Source of the DNA: Streptomyces sp. SAJ15 | GTDB taxonomy: Bacteria > Actinomycetota > Actinomycetes > Streptomycetales > Streptomycetaceae | NCBI RefSeq assembly: GCF_007595705.1 | Contig: NZ_NISY01000008.1 | Span: 299,598-363,597 of the forward strand | Direction: 5' to 3' | DNA length: 64,000 nt | In this document: one piece after another, positions 1 through 8,051 of the stretch | Position numbering within the stretch: position 1 is the first letter of the stretch | How the letters are laid out: each line of letters opens with the position of its first letter | Notes under the pieces: model-generated | Database searches by the model: none | Seen by the model: the letters and a program-made list of their open reading frames with translations, nothing else | Told to the model about the DNA's origin: nothing | Made by a program: the position numbers and the translations under genes

Positions 1-1029
1 CAACTGTCCGGTAATCGTCGTTCCGCTTCCGGAATCCCGCTCGGCCGCGGCGGGGTCGACGGAGCGCCGGTCCACCCCCGCGGCGTCGGCGGCCTCCATG
101 GCCTCGACGGCCGGAGAGCCGACCGCCGCCGGCGCGACCGCCGGCGGCTCGGTCGGCGACTCCACGGCCGGGGTGGGGGCCGTCGCGGAGTCCTCCGCCG
201 GCCCGACCGGGGTCGACTCGCCGGCCCGCTCCGCGGCCCGCTTGGCCTGGTCCGCCGCCTGCCCGGCGCTCTCGGCGTTCTTCTCCAGGAAGCGCAGCAG
301 CTCCACCGGGATGGGCAGCACCAGCGTGGAGTTCTTCTCCGCGGCCACCGCCATCACCGTCTGGAGCAGCCGCAGTTGGAGCGCGGAGGGGGTGTCGGCC
401 ATCTGCTTGGCCGCCTCCGCGAGCTTCTTGGACGCCTGCAACTCCGCGTCCGCGTTGATGACTCGGGCCCGCCGCTCGCGATCGGCCTCGGCCTGCCGGG
501 CCATGGAGCGCTTCATCGTCTCCGGCAGCGAGACGTCCTTGATCTCGACGCGGTCGACGCTGACGCCCCAGCCCATCGCCGGACTGTCGATCATCAGCTC
601 CAGGCCCTGGTTGAGCTTCTCCCGGTTGGACAGCAGATCGTCGAGCTCGCTCTTGCCGATGATGGAGCGCAGCGAGGTCTGGGCCATCTGGGAGACCGCG
701 AAGCGGTAGTCCTCGACCCTGATCAGCGCGTCGGCCGCGTCGACGACCTTGAAGTAGACGACCGCGTCGACCCGCACCGTGACGTTGTCGCGAGTGATGC
801 CCTCCTGGGCGGGGACCGGCATCGTCACGATCTGCATATTGATCTTGTGGAGCCGGTCGACCACGGGGACGATCATGGTGAATCCCGGGCCTCGGACGGC
901 CGAGCGCAGCCTCCCGAGTCGGAAGACCACCCCGCGCTCGTACTGCTTGATCACGCGCGCCGCCGCCACGGCGTAGACGACCCCGCAGGACGCCGCCGCG
1001 ACCCCGGCGGCCACCAGCTCCTCGATCAT
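1..1029 (-). CDS. SPFH/band-7 (slipin-like) membrane protein, C-terminus beyond window edge
   Basis: From an ATG at 1029 the frame stays open to the edge (343 codons), so the stop lies outside. Residues about 2-25 form one hydrophobic Ala/Val segment, followed by the slipin-type sequence IKQYERGVVFRLGR and an SPFH domain to roughly residue 250, including the charged helix QAEADRERRARVINADAE that usually follows the fold. The last visible 80 or so residues are a low-complexity Ala/Pro/Glu/Thr tail. Slipin and stomatin proteins scaffold membrane microdomains and often work with NfeD-type partners; any partner would be past the edge. Family call is firm; cellular role is inference. Confidence 0.88.
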   Translation of the reverse strand, partial: MIEELVAAGVAAASCGVVYAVAAARVIKQYERGVVFRLGRLRSAVRGPGFTMIVPVVDRLHKINMQIVTMPVPAQEGITRDNVTVRVDAVVYFKVVDAADALIRVEDYRFAVSQMAQTSLRSIIGKSELDDLLSNREKLNQGLELMIDSPAMGWGVSVDRVEIKDVSLPETMKRSMARQAEADRERRARVINADAELQASKKLAEAAKQMADTPSALQLRLLQTVMAVAAEKNSTLVLPIPVELLRFLEKNAESAGQAADQAKRAAERAGESTPVGPAEDSATAPTPAVESPTEPPAVAPAAVGSPAVEAMEAADAAGVDRRSVDPAAAERDSGSGTTITGQL

Positions 1030-1212
1030 CACGGCCACCTGCCCGTCCGTATCGCGAGCGATGCCCCTTTAAGGGCCTGATGTCCACGATAGTCCCGAGC
1101 TCGCGCGGTGGGCAGGTGGGGGACGGGACCGAGGTAAGGGCTGCGGAAGGCCGCGACGCCGGGGGCTCAGGCGTCGGAGCGCCCGGCGGGCCCCGCGGCG
1201 CTGGGACGCGGA

Positions 1213-1244
1213 GCGGCCCCGCCCGATGAGTCGGGCGGGGCCGC
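1213..1244 (-). terminator. Hairpin terminator downstream of streptogrisin gene
   Basis: A perfect 14-bp stem (1213-1226 with 1231-1244, GCGGCCCCGCCCGA and its complement) encloses a TGAG loop. It starts 58 nt after the protease stop codon and lies between two leftward genes. There is no U-tract, as is usual for Streptomyces hairpins. Confidence 0.75.
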
Positions 1245-1301
1245 CGTGCCGCCGGCGCGGGTCGTACCTCGGGGCGCGCGCCCGTCACACGCGCGCCGTG
1301 A

Positions 1302-2219
1302 TCACCAGACCTTGACGCCGTACGCGTTCAAAGCCTCGACCACCGGCTGGAAGAAGGTCGTCCCGCCGGAGGAGCAGTTGCCGCTGCCGCCGGAGGTCAG
1401 GCCCAGCGCGGTGGAGCCGGAGTACAGCGGGCCGCCGCTGTCGCCGGGCTCGGCGCAGACCGTGGTCTGGATCATGCCGTAGACGACATCGCCGTTGCCA
1501 TAGTTGACCGTCGCGTTGAGCGCGGTGACGCGCCCGCCGTGGGTGCCGGTGGTGCTGCCGCGGCGGGTCACCGACTGCCCGACGGTCGGGTCGGCGGCGC
1601 GGGTGATGTCCTGGCCGCCGACCGTGCCCTGGGGCTGGACGGAGCCGCTGTAGCGGACCAGCCCGTAGTCGTTGACCGGGAAGCTGGATCCGGCGGTCGG
1701 GCCGATGACCGTGGTGCGGCCGGAGTTGGAGTACCAGGTCCCGGCGCCGTCGGTGCAGTGTCCCGCGGTCACGAGGTAGTTGGCGCCGCGGCTGTCGCGG
1801 ACGTTGAAGCCCAGCGAGCAACGCCAGCTGCTGGCGTAGATGGCGTCGCCGCCGGATATCAGCCGTTGGATGGTGCCGGGCGTGCGCTTGACGCGTATCG
1901 CGTCGGCGCTGTCACCCGCGGCTCTCCTGATCTCGGCTATCTCGGCGGAGGTCACGGTGGAGTCCGCGGTGACCACCAGGGTGTGGGTCGCGGGGTCGGT
2001 GTACCAGGCGGTGCCCGCGACGTCGGCCTTCAGCACGCCGGCGCTCGCCGCCTTGGCGTCGGCGGCCGTGAAGGCGCGCGGCGCGGCGTCGCCGCCGGCG
2101 TCGGCGTTGGCGGCCGCCGGGACGGCCAGCGCGGACGCGGCCGCCAGCACGGCGGACGCGGTGATCAGTCGGGTTCGGGGGGTACGTGCGCTGCGGGGGG
2201 TGTTGCGCTTGATCCTCAA
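1302..2219 (-). CDS. sprB: Streptogrisin B-type secreted serine protease precursor (S1 chymotrypsin/alpha-lytic family)
   Basis: Extracellular serine endoprotease made as a 305-residue pre-pro-protein. A TTG start at 2219 is chosen because GGAGGAAG lies just upstream and the length matches streptogrisin B precursors (about 299 residues). Residues 1-40 are a signal peptide with twin basic clusters and an Ala-rich core. A pro-region follows to about residue 120, and the mature enzyme should begin at ISGGDAIYASS. The catalytic triad is visible: His154 in TAGHC, Asp184 in NDYGL, Ser261 in GDSGGPL. Cys pairs in SSWRCSLGFN/TAGHC and TTVCAEPG/GNCSSGG fit the two conserved disulfides. It is monocistronic, followed by a hairpin. 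From memory the mature region closely resembles Streptomyces griseus protease B. Confidence 0.93.
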   Translation of the reverse strand: MRIKRNTPRSARTPRTRLITASAVLAAASALAVPAAANADAGGDAAPRAFTAADAKAASAGVLKADVAGTAWYTDPATHTLVVTADSTVTSAEIAEIRRAAGDSADAIRVKRTPGTIQRLISGGDAIYASSWRCSLGFNVRDSRGANYLVTAGHCTDGAGTWYSNSGRTTVIGPTAGSSFPVNDYGLVRYSGSVQPQGTVGGQDITRAADPTVGQSVTRRGSTTGTHGGRVTALNATVNYGNGDVVYGMIQTTVCAEPGDSGGPLYSGSTALGLTSGGSGNCSSGGTTFFQPVVEALNAYGVKVW

Positions 2220-2604
2220 CTCTTCCTCCGAGGGAATCGGGGGTCCGCTTGGGTGGGGCGGGCCCGTGAGGCGCAGCCAGGGGGGTGGATCGAGTCCTTT
2301 CCGTCGTGACCCTGACAAGCGCTGCCGGAAGTATTCGCGCACTCAACAGTCGTCCGCAAGACCGCGTGAGCCGCCGGGCGTTCGCCGACCGCATGGCGAG
2401 CGCGCCCCGCGCTCGGGGCCCTGGGCCGGCGTCGACACGGCCCCGGGGGAGCCGCGCCAGGCTCACCGGGGCCACCTGCCCATCCCCTCGGGTCACCCCG
2501 TCGGACGGAGCACCGACCCGGTGGGGCTCGCCACTCTTTCGCGTCACGGTTCCCCGCTCACCGGCGGGAGCACCGAGCGGCTGCGGGCCGGGGTCGGGCG
2601 GAGG
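2220..2604. other. Intergenic region upstream of streptogrisin gene
   Basis: About 385 nt between the protease start and the terminator of the DUF5685 gene. It must hold the protease promoter. The ribosome binding site is visible at about 2223-2230, but I see no convincing -35/-10 pair and no supported small gene. Confidence 0.5.
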
Positions 2605-2634
2605 TGACCCCGGCGCGCGGGCTCGCCGGGGTCA
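2605..2634 (-). terminator. Hairpin overlapping the stop codon of the DUF5685 gene
   Basis: TGACCCCGGCG (2605-2615) pairs with CGCCGGGGTCA (2624-2634) around an 8-nt loop. The right arm includes the stop codon at 2632-2634, so termination would occur immediately at the end of the reading frame. Confidence 0.6.
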
Positions 2635-3978
2635 GCAGCCGTCGCAGGGGCAGCAGCAGTCGCAGCCGCCGCAGCCGCAGTCGCAGTTGTGGCACCAGCC
2701 CTCGCGCTTCTTGTTCTTGCGCCACGGGTCGTCGTACTTCTCCCGGCAGCACACCTGGCAGGTGCAGAACAGGCCCAGCCAGACCGCGCAGCCGGCGATC
2801 GTGCCGCGCTTGCGGGGGTAGGGGTCGTGCGGCCCGTGGGGTGCTCCGTGGGGACCCCCCGGCCCACCGGGCCCGCCCGGACCGCCCGGTCCGTAGGGAC
2901 CACCGGGGCCCTGCGGACCGCCGCCGTGGGGACCGCCGGCGTATGGGTTGCCGTAGCCGCCGGGCTGCTGACCGTACGGACCGCCGGCGTACGGATTGCC
3001 CTGCTGCGCCGCGTACGGATCCCCGTACGCGCCGCCCTGCTGACCGGCGTACGGATCCCCGTAGCCGCCCTGCTGCTGGTACGGGTTGCCGGGGCCGGGG
3101 TGCTGGTGCGAGCAGGTGGGGCCGAAGGCCCGGTCGACCGCGTGCCGCAGCTCGTGCGCGAGCAGCATGTGCGCCAGCTTCCCGGCACCCTCCCCGGCGA
3201 ACTCCACCTCGCGCAGCGCCAACCGCACCCCGTGCACCGCGTCGTCACACAGCCGGCGCACCTCGACGAGATCGGTGCCGGTGGCCGCGATCGGGTTCCA
3301 CGCCCCGGACTTGGCGTCGTCGGCGAGGTCCTCGACCGCGTCGAGCAGATGGGCGAGGCGCCCGAAGAGGCGGCCCGCCTCCTCCAGGGGCGCGCGGTTG
3401 CCGGGCTTCCCGGCCAGCACGGCGGTGTGACCAAAGGCGGCCGCGGTCGCCGTCTCGGTGGGCTCGGTGATGTGCAGCAGCGGCGTGCCGAGCCCCGCCG
3501 CGCTCTCGACCTCCGTCTGCCGCCCGACCGCGTCGAGCAGCACGGCGGTGTCGAAGCCGAGTCCGGCACCGGTACGCGCTCCTGCCAGGTCCCACTTACG
3601 GGCGACCTTGCGGGCGGCCGCGGCGACCGGTCGGCGGGCCAGCAGCCCGTCCCGGTCGACGACGTGGTCGCGCACCTTGGCCGAGGCCAGCACCAGGGAG
3701 ACGGTCGCGGCCAGCCGCGCGCCCTCGCCCTGGGCCACCGGCGCGGTGCGCATCCCGCGCAGCGGACAGGGGCCGGCGGTGCGTCGCCAGCCGCCGGTGC
3801 GCTCCGACTGCGCCTCCACCAGCACGGATATGACCAGTCCGTCATAGTTCGTGGCCACGCGGGCGAACTGCCCCTGTGCTCCCCGTAGCGCCAGGCACAG
3901 TCCGCACAGATGCGCCATCCACTCGGTGCGCAGCCCGGCGGACATGCGGTGCTGACAAGGCCGTACGATTCCGAACAC
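2632..3978 (-). CDS. DUF5685-family protein with Gly/Pro/Tyr repeats and a cysteine-rich tail
   Basis: 448 residues from a GTG at 3978 preceded by GGGGGAG. The N-terminal half (about 1-265) resembles the conserved Streptomyces DUF5685 proteins, sometimes called regulatory proteins; it carries CQHRM, a CGLC motif near residue 25 and GPCPLRGM, suggesting metal binding. Residues about 270-385 are imperfect repeats of the type NPYAGQQGGYGDPY followed by GGP/GPG runs. The last 65 residues hold 15 cysteines, ending in CHNCDCGCGGCDCCCPCDGC. No signal peptide is evident; TIAGCAVWLGLFC could be a short hydrophobic patch. The biochemical function is unknown to me. The gene stands alone, upstream of the streptogrisin gene on the same strand. 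Confidence 0.8.
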   Translation of the reverse strand: MFGIVRPCQHRMSAGLRTEWMAHLCGLCLALRGAQGQFARVATNYDGLVISVLVEAQSERTGGWRRTAGPCPLRGMRTAPVAQGEGARLAATVSLVLASAKVRDHVVDRDGLLARRPVAAAARKVARKWDLAGARTGAGLGFDTAVLLDAVGRQTEVESAAGLGTPLLHITEPTETATAAAFGHTAVLAGKPGNRAPLEEAGRLFGRLAHLLDAVEDLADDAKSGAWNPIAATGTDLVEVRRLCDDAVHGVRLALREVEFAGEGAGKLAHMLLAHELRHAVDRAFGPTCSHQHPGPGNPYQQQGGYGDPYAGQQGGAYGDPYAAQQGNPYAGGPYGQQPGGYGNPYAGGPHGGGPQGPGGPYGPGGPGGPGGPGGPHGAPHGPHDPYPRKRGTIAGCAVWLGLFCTCQVCCREKYDDPWRKNKKREGWCHNCDCGCGGCDCCCPCDGC

Positions 3979-4211
3979 GACTCCCCCGTTTCACTCGGAC
4001 GACCCTGTTGTCACCCGTCCGGCTCGGCGGAGTCTATACATCCACCTCGTCAGTGCCCGTAGCCAGGAGGAACTCTGACTGGCCGCCAAGCGTTCTGCAC
4101 CAGTACCGTCACGAAACACAGGGGCGGCGGCCAACCGCTTGGCACACCATCCGCATCATGGACGACCATAGGGGAGCGGACAGTACACACGGTTTGTGAA
4201 AGGAGGCGTCC

Positions 4212-4646
4212 ATGGGATCGGTGCGCAAGGCGAGTGCTTGGCTTGGCCTCGTCGACGACAGCGATGACGAGCGCTACTACGACGACGACTACGCCGAGGG
4301 GCCCGAGCCCAGCGACTCCTGGGTGACCGACCCGCGGGTCCGGGTGGCCGACGAGGCCGCGCAGGACCAGGGGACCCGGATCGCCACGGTCACCCCGGAC
4401 GGCTTCCGGGACGCCCGGACGATCGGGGAGCTGTTCCGGGACGGCGTCCCGGTGATCGTGAACCTCACCGCGATGGAGCCCTCCGACGCCAAGCGCGTGG
4501 TGGACTTCGCGGCGGGTCTCACCTTCGGTCTGCGCGGCTCGATCGAGCGGGTCGCCACCCGCGTCTTCCTGCTCACCCCCGCGGACTACCGCATCGTGAG
4601 CGGCGAGGCGGGCCGGAGGTCCGGCGGCTTCTTCAACCAGAGCTAG
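4212..4646 (+). CDS. sflA: SepF-like cell-division protein SflA
   Basis: 144 residues, ATG at 4212 with GAAAGGAGG just upstream. An acidic N-terminal linker (residues about 14-40, DDSDDERYYDDDYAEG) precedes a SepF domain (about 60-135) with the typical VNLTAMEPSDAKRVVDFAAGL strand-helix and the glycine-containing dimer helix. SepF proteins bind FtsZ and the membrane; Streptomyces has SepF in the division cluster plus two SepF-like paralogs, SflA and SflB, which affect hyphal branching and spore septation. Position next to an acyl-CoA dehydrogenase gene and away from ftsZ matches my memory of sflA rather than sepF. SflA versus SflB is therefore inference from context. Confidence 0.82.
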   Translation: MGSVRKASAWLGLVDDSDDERYYDDDYAEGPEPSDSWVTDPRVRVADEAAQDQGTRIATVTPDGFRDARTIGELFRDGVPVIVNLTAMEPSDAKRVVDFAAGLTFGLRGSIERVATRVFLLTPADYRIVSGEAGRRSGGFFNQS

Positions 4647-4683
4647 CGGCGAGGCCGCTCACCGGACCGCCCGGCACTCCGGC

Positions 4684-5871
4684 TCACCGGAACGCGTCGA
4701 GCCCGGTGAGCGCCTTGCCGAGCACCAGCTGGTGCATCTCCACGGTGCCCTCGTAGGTGAGCACCGACTCCAGATTGGTCGCGTGCCGCATCACCGGGTA
4801 CTCCAGCGAGATCCCGTTGGCCCCCAGGATCGTGCGGGCCGTGCGGCAGATGTCGATCGCCTCGCGCACGTTGTTCAGCTTGCCGAAGCTGATCTGCTCC
4901 GGACGGAGCCGGCCGGCGTCCATCCGCCGCCCGAGGTGGTGCGCGAGCAGAACCCCCTTGTGCAGCTCCACCGCCATGTCGGCGAGCTTGGCCTGGGTGA
5001 GCTGGAAGCCGCCGATGGGACGGCCGAACTGCTCACGGGTCCGGGCGTACTCCAGCGCGGCCTCGAAGCTGGCGCGGGCGGCGCCCATCGAGCCCCAGAC
5101 GATGCCGTAGCGGGCGTGGCTCAGGCAGCTCAGCGGCCCGCGCAGCCCGGTGACCCCGGGCAGCACCGCGTCGGCGGGCAGCCGGACCTCGTCCAGCACC
5201 AGCTCACTGGTGACCGAGGCGCGCAGGGACCACTTGTGGCGGATCTCCGGGGCCGAGAAGCCGGGTGCGTCGGTGGGCACGGCGAAGCCGCGGACGCCCT
5301 CGTCGGTCTGCGCCCAGACCACCGCCACACCGGCCACCGAGCCGTTGGTGATCCACATCTTGCGGCCGGTCAGCACCCAGTCGGAGCCGTCCCGCCTGGC
5401 GTGGGTGCGCATGGCGGCCGGGTCGGAGCCGACGTCGGGCTCGGTCAGCCCGAAGCAGCCGATGACCTCGCCGGCGGCCATCGAGGGCAGCCAACGCCGC
5501 TTCTGCTCCTCGGAGCCGTAGCGGTGGATGGCGTACATCGCCAGCGAGCCCTGGACGGAGACCAGCGAACGGATGCCCGAGTCGGCCGCCTCCAGCTCCA
5601 GGCAGGCCAGCCCGTACTGAACCGCGCTGGCGCCCGCGCAGCCGTATCCCTGGAGCGACATGCCGAGCGCGCCGATGGAGCCGAGCTCCCGGGCCAGCCC
5701 GCGGATGTCGGGCAGCTCGCCGCGCTCGTACCAGTCCGCGATGTGCGGCAGCACCCGGTCGGCGGCCCACCGCCGCACGGTGTCCCGGACGGCGAGCTCC
5801 TCGGCGTCCAGCAGGTCGTCGAGGCCGAGCGGGTCGGCCGGGTCGAACGGCGGCAGGGCGGATGCGGACAT
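4684..5871 (-). CDS. Acyl-CoA dehydrogenase, probably glutaryl-CoA dehydrogenase type
   Basis: FAD-dependent dehydrogenase of 395 residues. The ATG at 5871 is chosen because GGAGG sits 7 nt upstream; an upstream in-frame start would add 11 residues without a binding site. Visible motifs: CFGLTEPDVGSD (flavin/acyl-CoA binding), WVLTGRKMWITNGSVA, REQFGRPIGGFQLTQAKLAD, and a C-terminal YEGT carrying the predicted catalytic Glu, within TYEGTVEMHQLVLGKALTG. That C-terminus resembles glutaryl-CoA dehydrogenases, which oxidise and decarboxylate glutaryl-CoA in lysine/tryptophan breakdown. Substrate is inferred. It converges with sflA, with only 37 nt between stops. Confidence 0.87.
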   Translation of the reverse strand: MSASALPPFDPADPLGLDDLLDAEELAVRDTVRRWAADRVLPHIADWYERGELPDIRGLARELGSIGALGMSLQGYGCAGASAVQYGLACLELEAADSGIRSLVSVQGSLAMYAIHRYGSEEQKRRWLPSMAAGEVIGCFGLTEPDVGSDPAAMRTHARRDGSDWVLTGRKMWITNGSVAGVAVVWAQTDEGVRGFAVPTDAPGFSAPEIRHKWSLRASVTSELVLDEVRLPADAVLPGVTGLRGPLSCLSHARYGIVWGSMGAARASFEAALEYARTREQFGRPIGGFQLTQAKLADMAVELHKGVLLAHHLGRRMDAGRLRPEQISFGKLNNVREAIDICRTARTILGANGISLEYPVMRHATNLESVLTYEGTVEMHQLVLGKALTGLDAFR

Positions 5872-6050
5872 GTACGGCCTCCGGCTGGGTGCGGCTCCCG
5901 TCACCGGGTGCGCGTCCCGCCCCGGTTCCCCGGGTGATCACCCCGGCACCCCGACGCTACGACCGGGTAACCCCCGACGTCCAGACCCGCCTTACGGCAG
6001 GGACCGACACCACACCGGTCGGCACGCCGGCCACGGGTCGCGGGGTGGCG

Positions 6051-7691
6051 TCAGTTGGACTCCGCCGCCACCGCGGCCCGGTCGCACGAGGAGGGGGCCT
6101 CGCCGTCGGGGGACCCGCCGGGGGCGGTCGTGCCGCACTCCATGACCCGCGGCAGCCGGAGCGCCGCCACGGCGCCGAGGGCGAGCAGGGCCGCGCTGAC
6201 GACGAGGGCGACGCGCAGACCGTGCACGAACGCCTCGCGGGCCGCGATGCGCAGGGCGACGCCGGTCTCGCCGCCGAGCCGGTCGGCGACCTCGTAGGCC
6301 CGGCCGAGCGACTGCCCGGAGATGGCGCCGTCGGCGCTGGGGACACCCGCGACATCGGCGACACGGGGCGCGTAGGCGGCGTTCATCACACTGCCCAGGA
6401 ACGCGATGCCGATGCCCGCGCCGAGCTGGTAGGAGGTCTCGCCGATGGCCGCCGCGCCGCCCGCGGCCTTGGCGGGGGCCTCGCTGAGCATGGACTCGTA
6501 CGACGCGAAGAGCGTCATCTGGAGGCCGAAGCCGAGGACCACGAAGCTGCCGATGAGCATCACGGGCCGGTCGTCCTCGCCCATCCGGGTGAGCGAGAGC
6601 ACGGCGACGGCGGTGAGCAGGAACCCGCAGACGACCATGGCGCGCGGGCCGAGCCGTTGCAGCATCCGGGAGCCGAGCAGCCCGGCCGCCATCGCGGCGA
6701 AGGTCAGCGGCAGCAGCCGCAGCCCGGTCTCCAGCGGGGTGAGGCCGAGCACGAGCTGGAGGTACTGGGCCGCTATGAGCTCCAGGCCCACCAGGGCGAG
6801 CAGGGTGACGACGATGCAGCCGACCGAGATCCCGAAGGCGGGCCGGGCGAAGAGGCTGAGGTCCACCAGCGGGTGCGTGCGCCGCCGCTGGCGGCGGACG
6901 AACAGGGTCAGCAGCAGTCCGCCGACGAGGAGCGAGCCCAGGGTGCCGGTCTCCAGCAGTTCCTTGCCGCCGCCCAGCCGCTTCACGCCGAGGACGACCC
7001 CGAAGAGACCGAAGGCGGCCAGCAGCGCGCCGACGACGTCCCAGGGGCCGTCCCGGTCACCGGTGGACTCCGGGAGCACCAAGCGGCCGACGGGCAGGGC
7101 GACCGCCATCAGCGGGAGGTTGATCAGGAAGACCGAACCCCACCAGAAGTGCTCCAGCAGGAAGCCGCCGACCAGCGGCCCGCCGGCGGCGCCGATGCCG
7201 GCGACCGCGCTCCAGATGCCGATGGCCAGCGCACGCTCGCGCCGGTCGGGAAAAGCCTGTCGCAGGATCGACAGCGTGGCTGGCATGATCATGGCACCGC
7301 CGACGCCGAGCAGCGCGCGGGCCACGATGAGGACCTGTGGGGAGTCGGCGGTGGCGGCCAGCGCGGAGGCGCCGCCGAAGAGCGCGTACCCCAACAGCAG
7401 GATGCGCCGGCGACCGACCCGGTCGCCGAGCGTGCCGAAGAGGATCAGCAGGGAGGCGCAGACCAGGGGGTAGACGTCGACGATCCACAACAGCTCGATC
7501 GCGCCGGGCCGCAGATCCTCGCTGACGGCCGGGACGGCGACGTGCAGCACGGTGCCGTCGACGGCGACGAGCAGCAGGCTCACACAGAGAACGACCAGCA
7601 CGAACCATCGGTTGCCGCCCGCGCGGATCCCGCGACCCTGCCGGGAAACGCCCGCCGACCGCCGTTCGCCGGCCGTGGTCGTCCCGGACAT
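6051..7691 (-). CDS. MFS drug exporter, DHA2 (14-helix EmrB/QacA) family
   Basis: 546 residues; ATG at 7691 with GGGAGG 7 nt upstream is preferred over an ATG 19 codons earlier. About 14 hydrophobic segments run through residues 25-520. The MFS signature GDRVGRRR follows helix 2, DGTVLHVAVPAVS lies in helix 1 (typical of DHA2 exporters), and GGPLVGG marks the motif C region of helix 5, characteristic of antiporters. Likely a proton-driven efflux pump for hydrophobic or cationic compounds; substrate unknown. No TetR-type repressor adjoins it. The C-terminal tail past residue 520 is polar and Ser/Ala-rich. Confidence 0.88.
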   Translation of the reverse strand: MSGTTTAGERRSAGVSRQGRGIRAGGNRWFVLVVLCVSLLLVAVDGTVLHVAVPAVSEDLRPGAIELLWIVDVYPLVCASLLILFGTLGDRVGRRRILLLGYALFGGASALAATADSPQVLIVARALLGVGGAMIMPATLSILRQAFPDRRERALAIGIWSAVAGIGAAGGPLVGGFLLEHFWWGSVFLINLPLMAVALPVGRLVLPESTGDRDGPWDVVGALLAAFGLFGVVLGVKRLGGGKELLETGTLGSLLVGGLLLTLFVRRQRRRTHPLVDLSLFARPAFGISVGCIVVTLLALVGLELIAAQYLQLVLGLTPLETGLRLLPLTFAAMAAGLLGSRMLQRLGPRAMVVCGFLLTAVAVLSLTRMGEDDRPVMLIGSFVVLGFGLQMTLFASYESMLSEAPAKAAGGAAAIGETSYQLGAGIGIAFLGSVMNAAYAPRVADVAGVPSADGAISGQSLGRAYEVADRLGGETGVALRIAAREAFVHGLRVALVVSAALLALGAVAALRLPRVMECGTTAPGGSPDGEAPSSCDRAAVAAESN

Positions 7692-8038
7692 CTGCGCACC
7701 TCCCTGTGTTGCTCGCGGCCGAGGAGCCAGGGCGGACATCGGGTGCACGGCGTGAGCGCGTGGTTCCGGGACCCCGGTGGCGTAGGCGAGTGAGACGTCA
7801 GAGTACGCGAGTCATCGCGTGCGCCGTGTGCCCCAGGTCATCTTGCGCCCACCCCTTCGGCCGCCGGCCATCCCATACGCGCGACTCATCCCTTTTGCTC
7901 TGCGATTCCCGCAGGTCACCCGGGACTCCGGAATGACGCCGACCACACCTCTCGCCGCTGTTAGCCGATCTTGCCCCGTTACCCTCCCGCCGCCTCCGCG
8001 GTTATCCACAGGCGGCCGGGGCCCGTGCGGTCATGCCC
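7692..8038. other. Divergent intergenic region with a DnaA-box-like 9-mer
   Basis: About 350 nt between the MFS gene (leftward) and the mannosyltransferase gene (rightward). It should hold both promoters. TTATCCACA at 8002-8010 matches the classical DnaA box exactly. No small gene is supported. Confidence 0.5.
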
Positions 8039-8044
8039 GATAAT
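8039..8044 (+). promoter_or_regulatory. -10 hexamer GATAAT positioned for a leaderless start
   Basis: GATAAT differs from TATAAT at one position and lies 7 nt before the GTG at 8052, so transcription would begin at or beside the start codon. No ribosome binding site precedes that GTG, which agrees with leaderless translation. I see no good -35 element. Confidence 0.5.
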
Positions 8045-8051
8045 CAAGATC

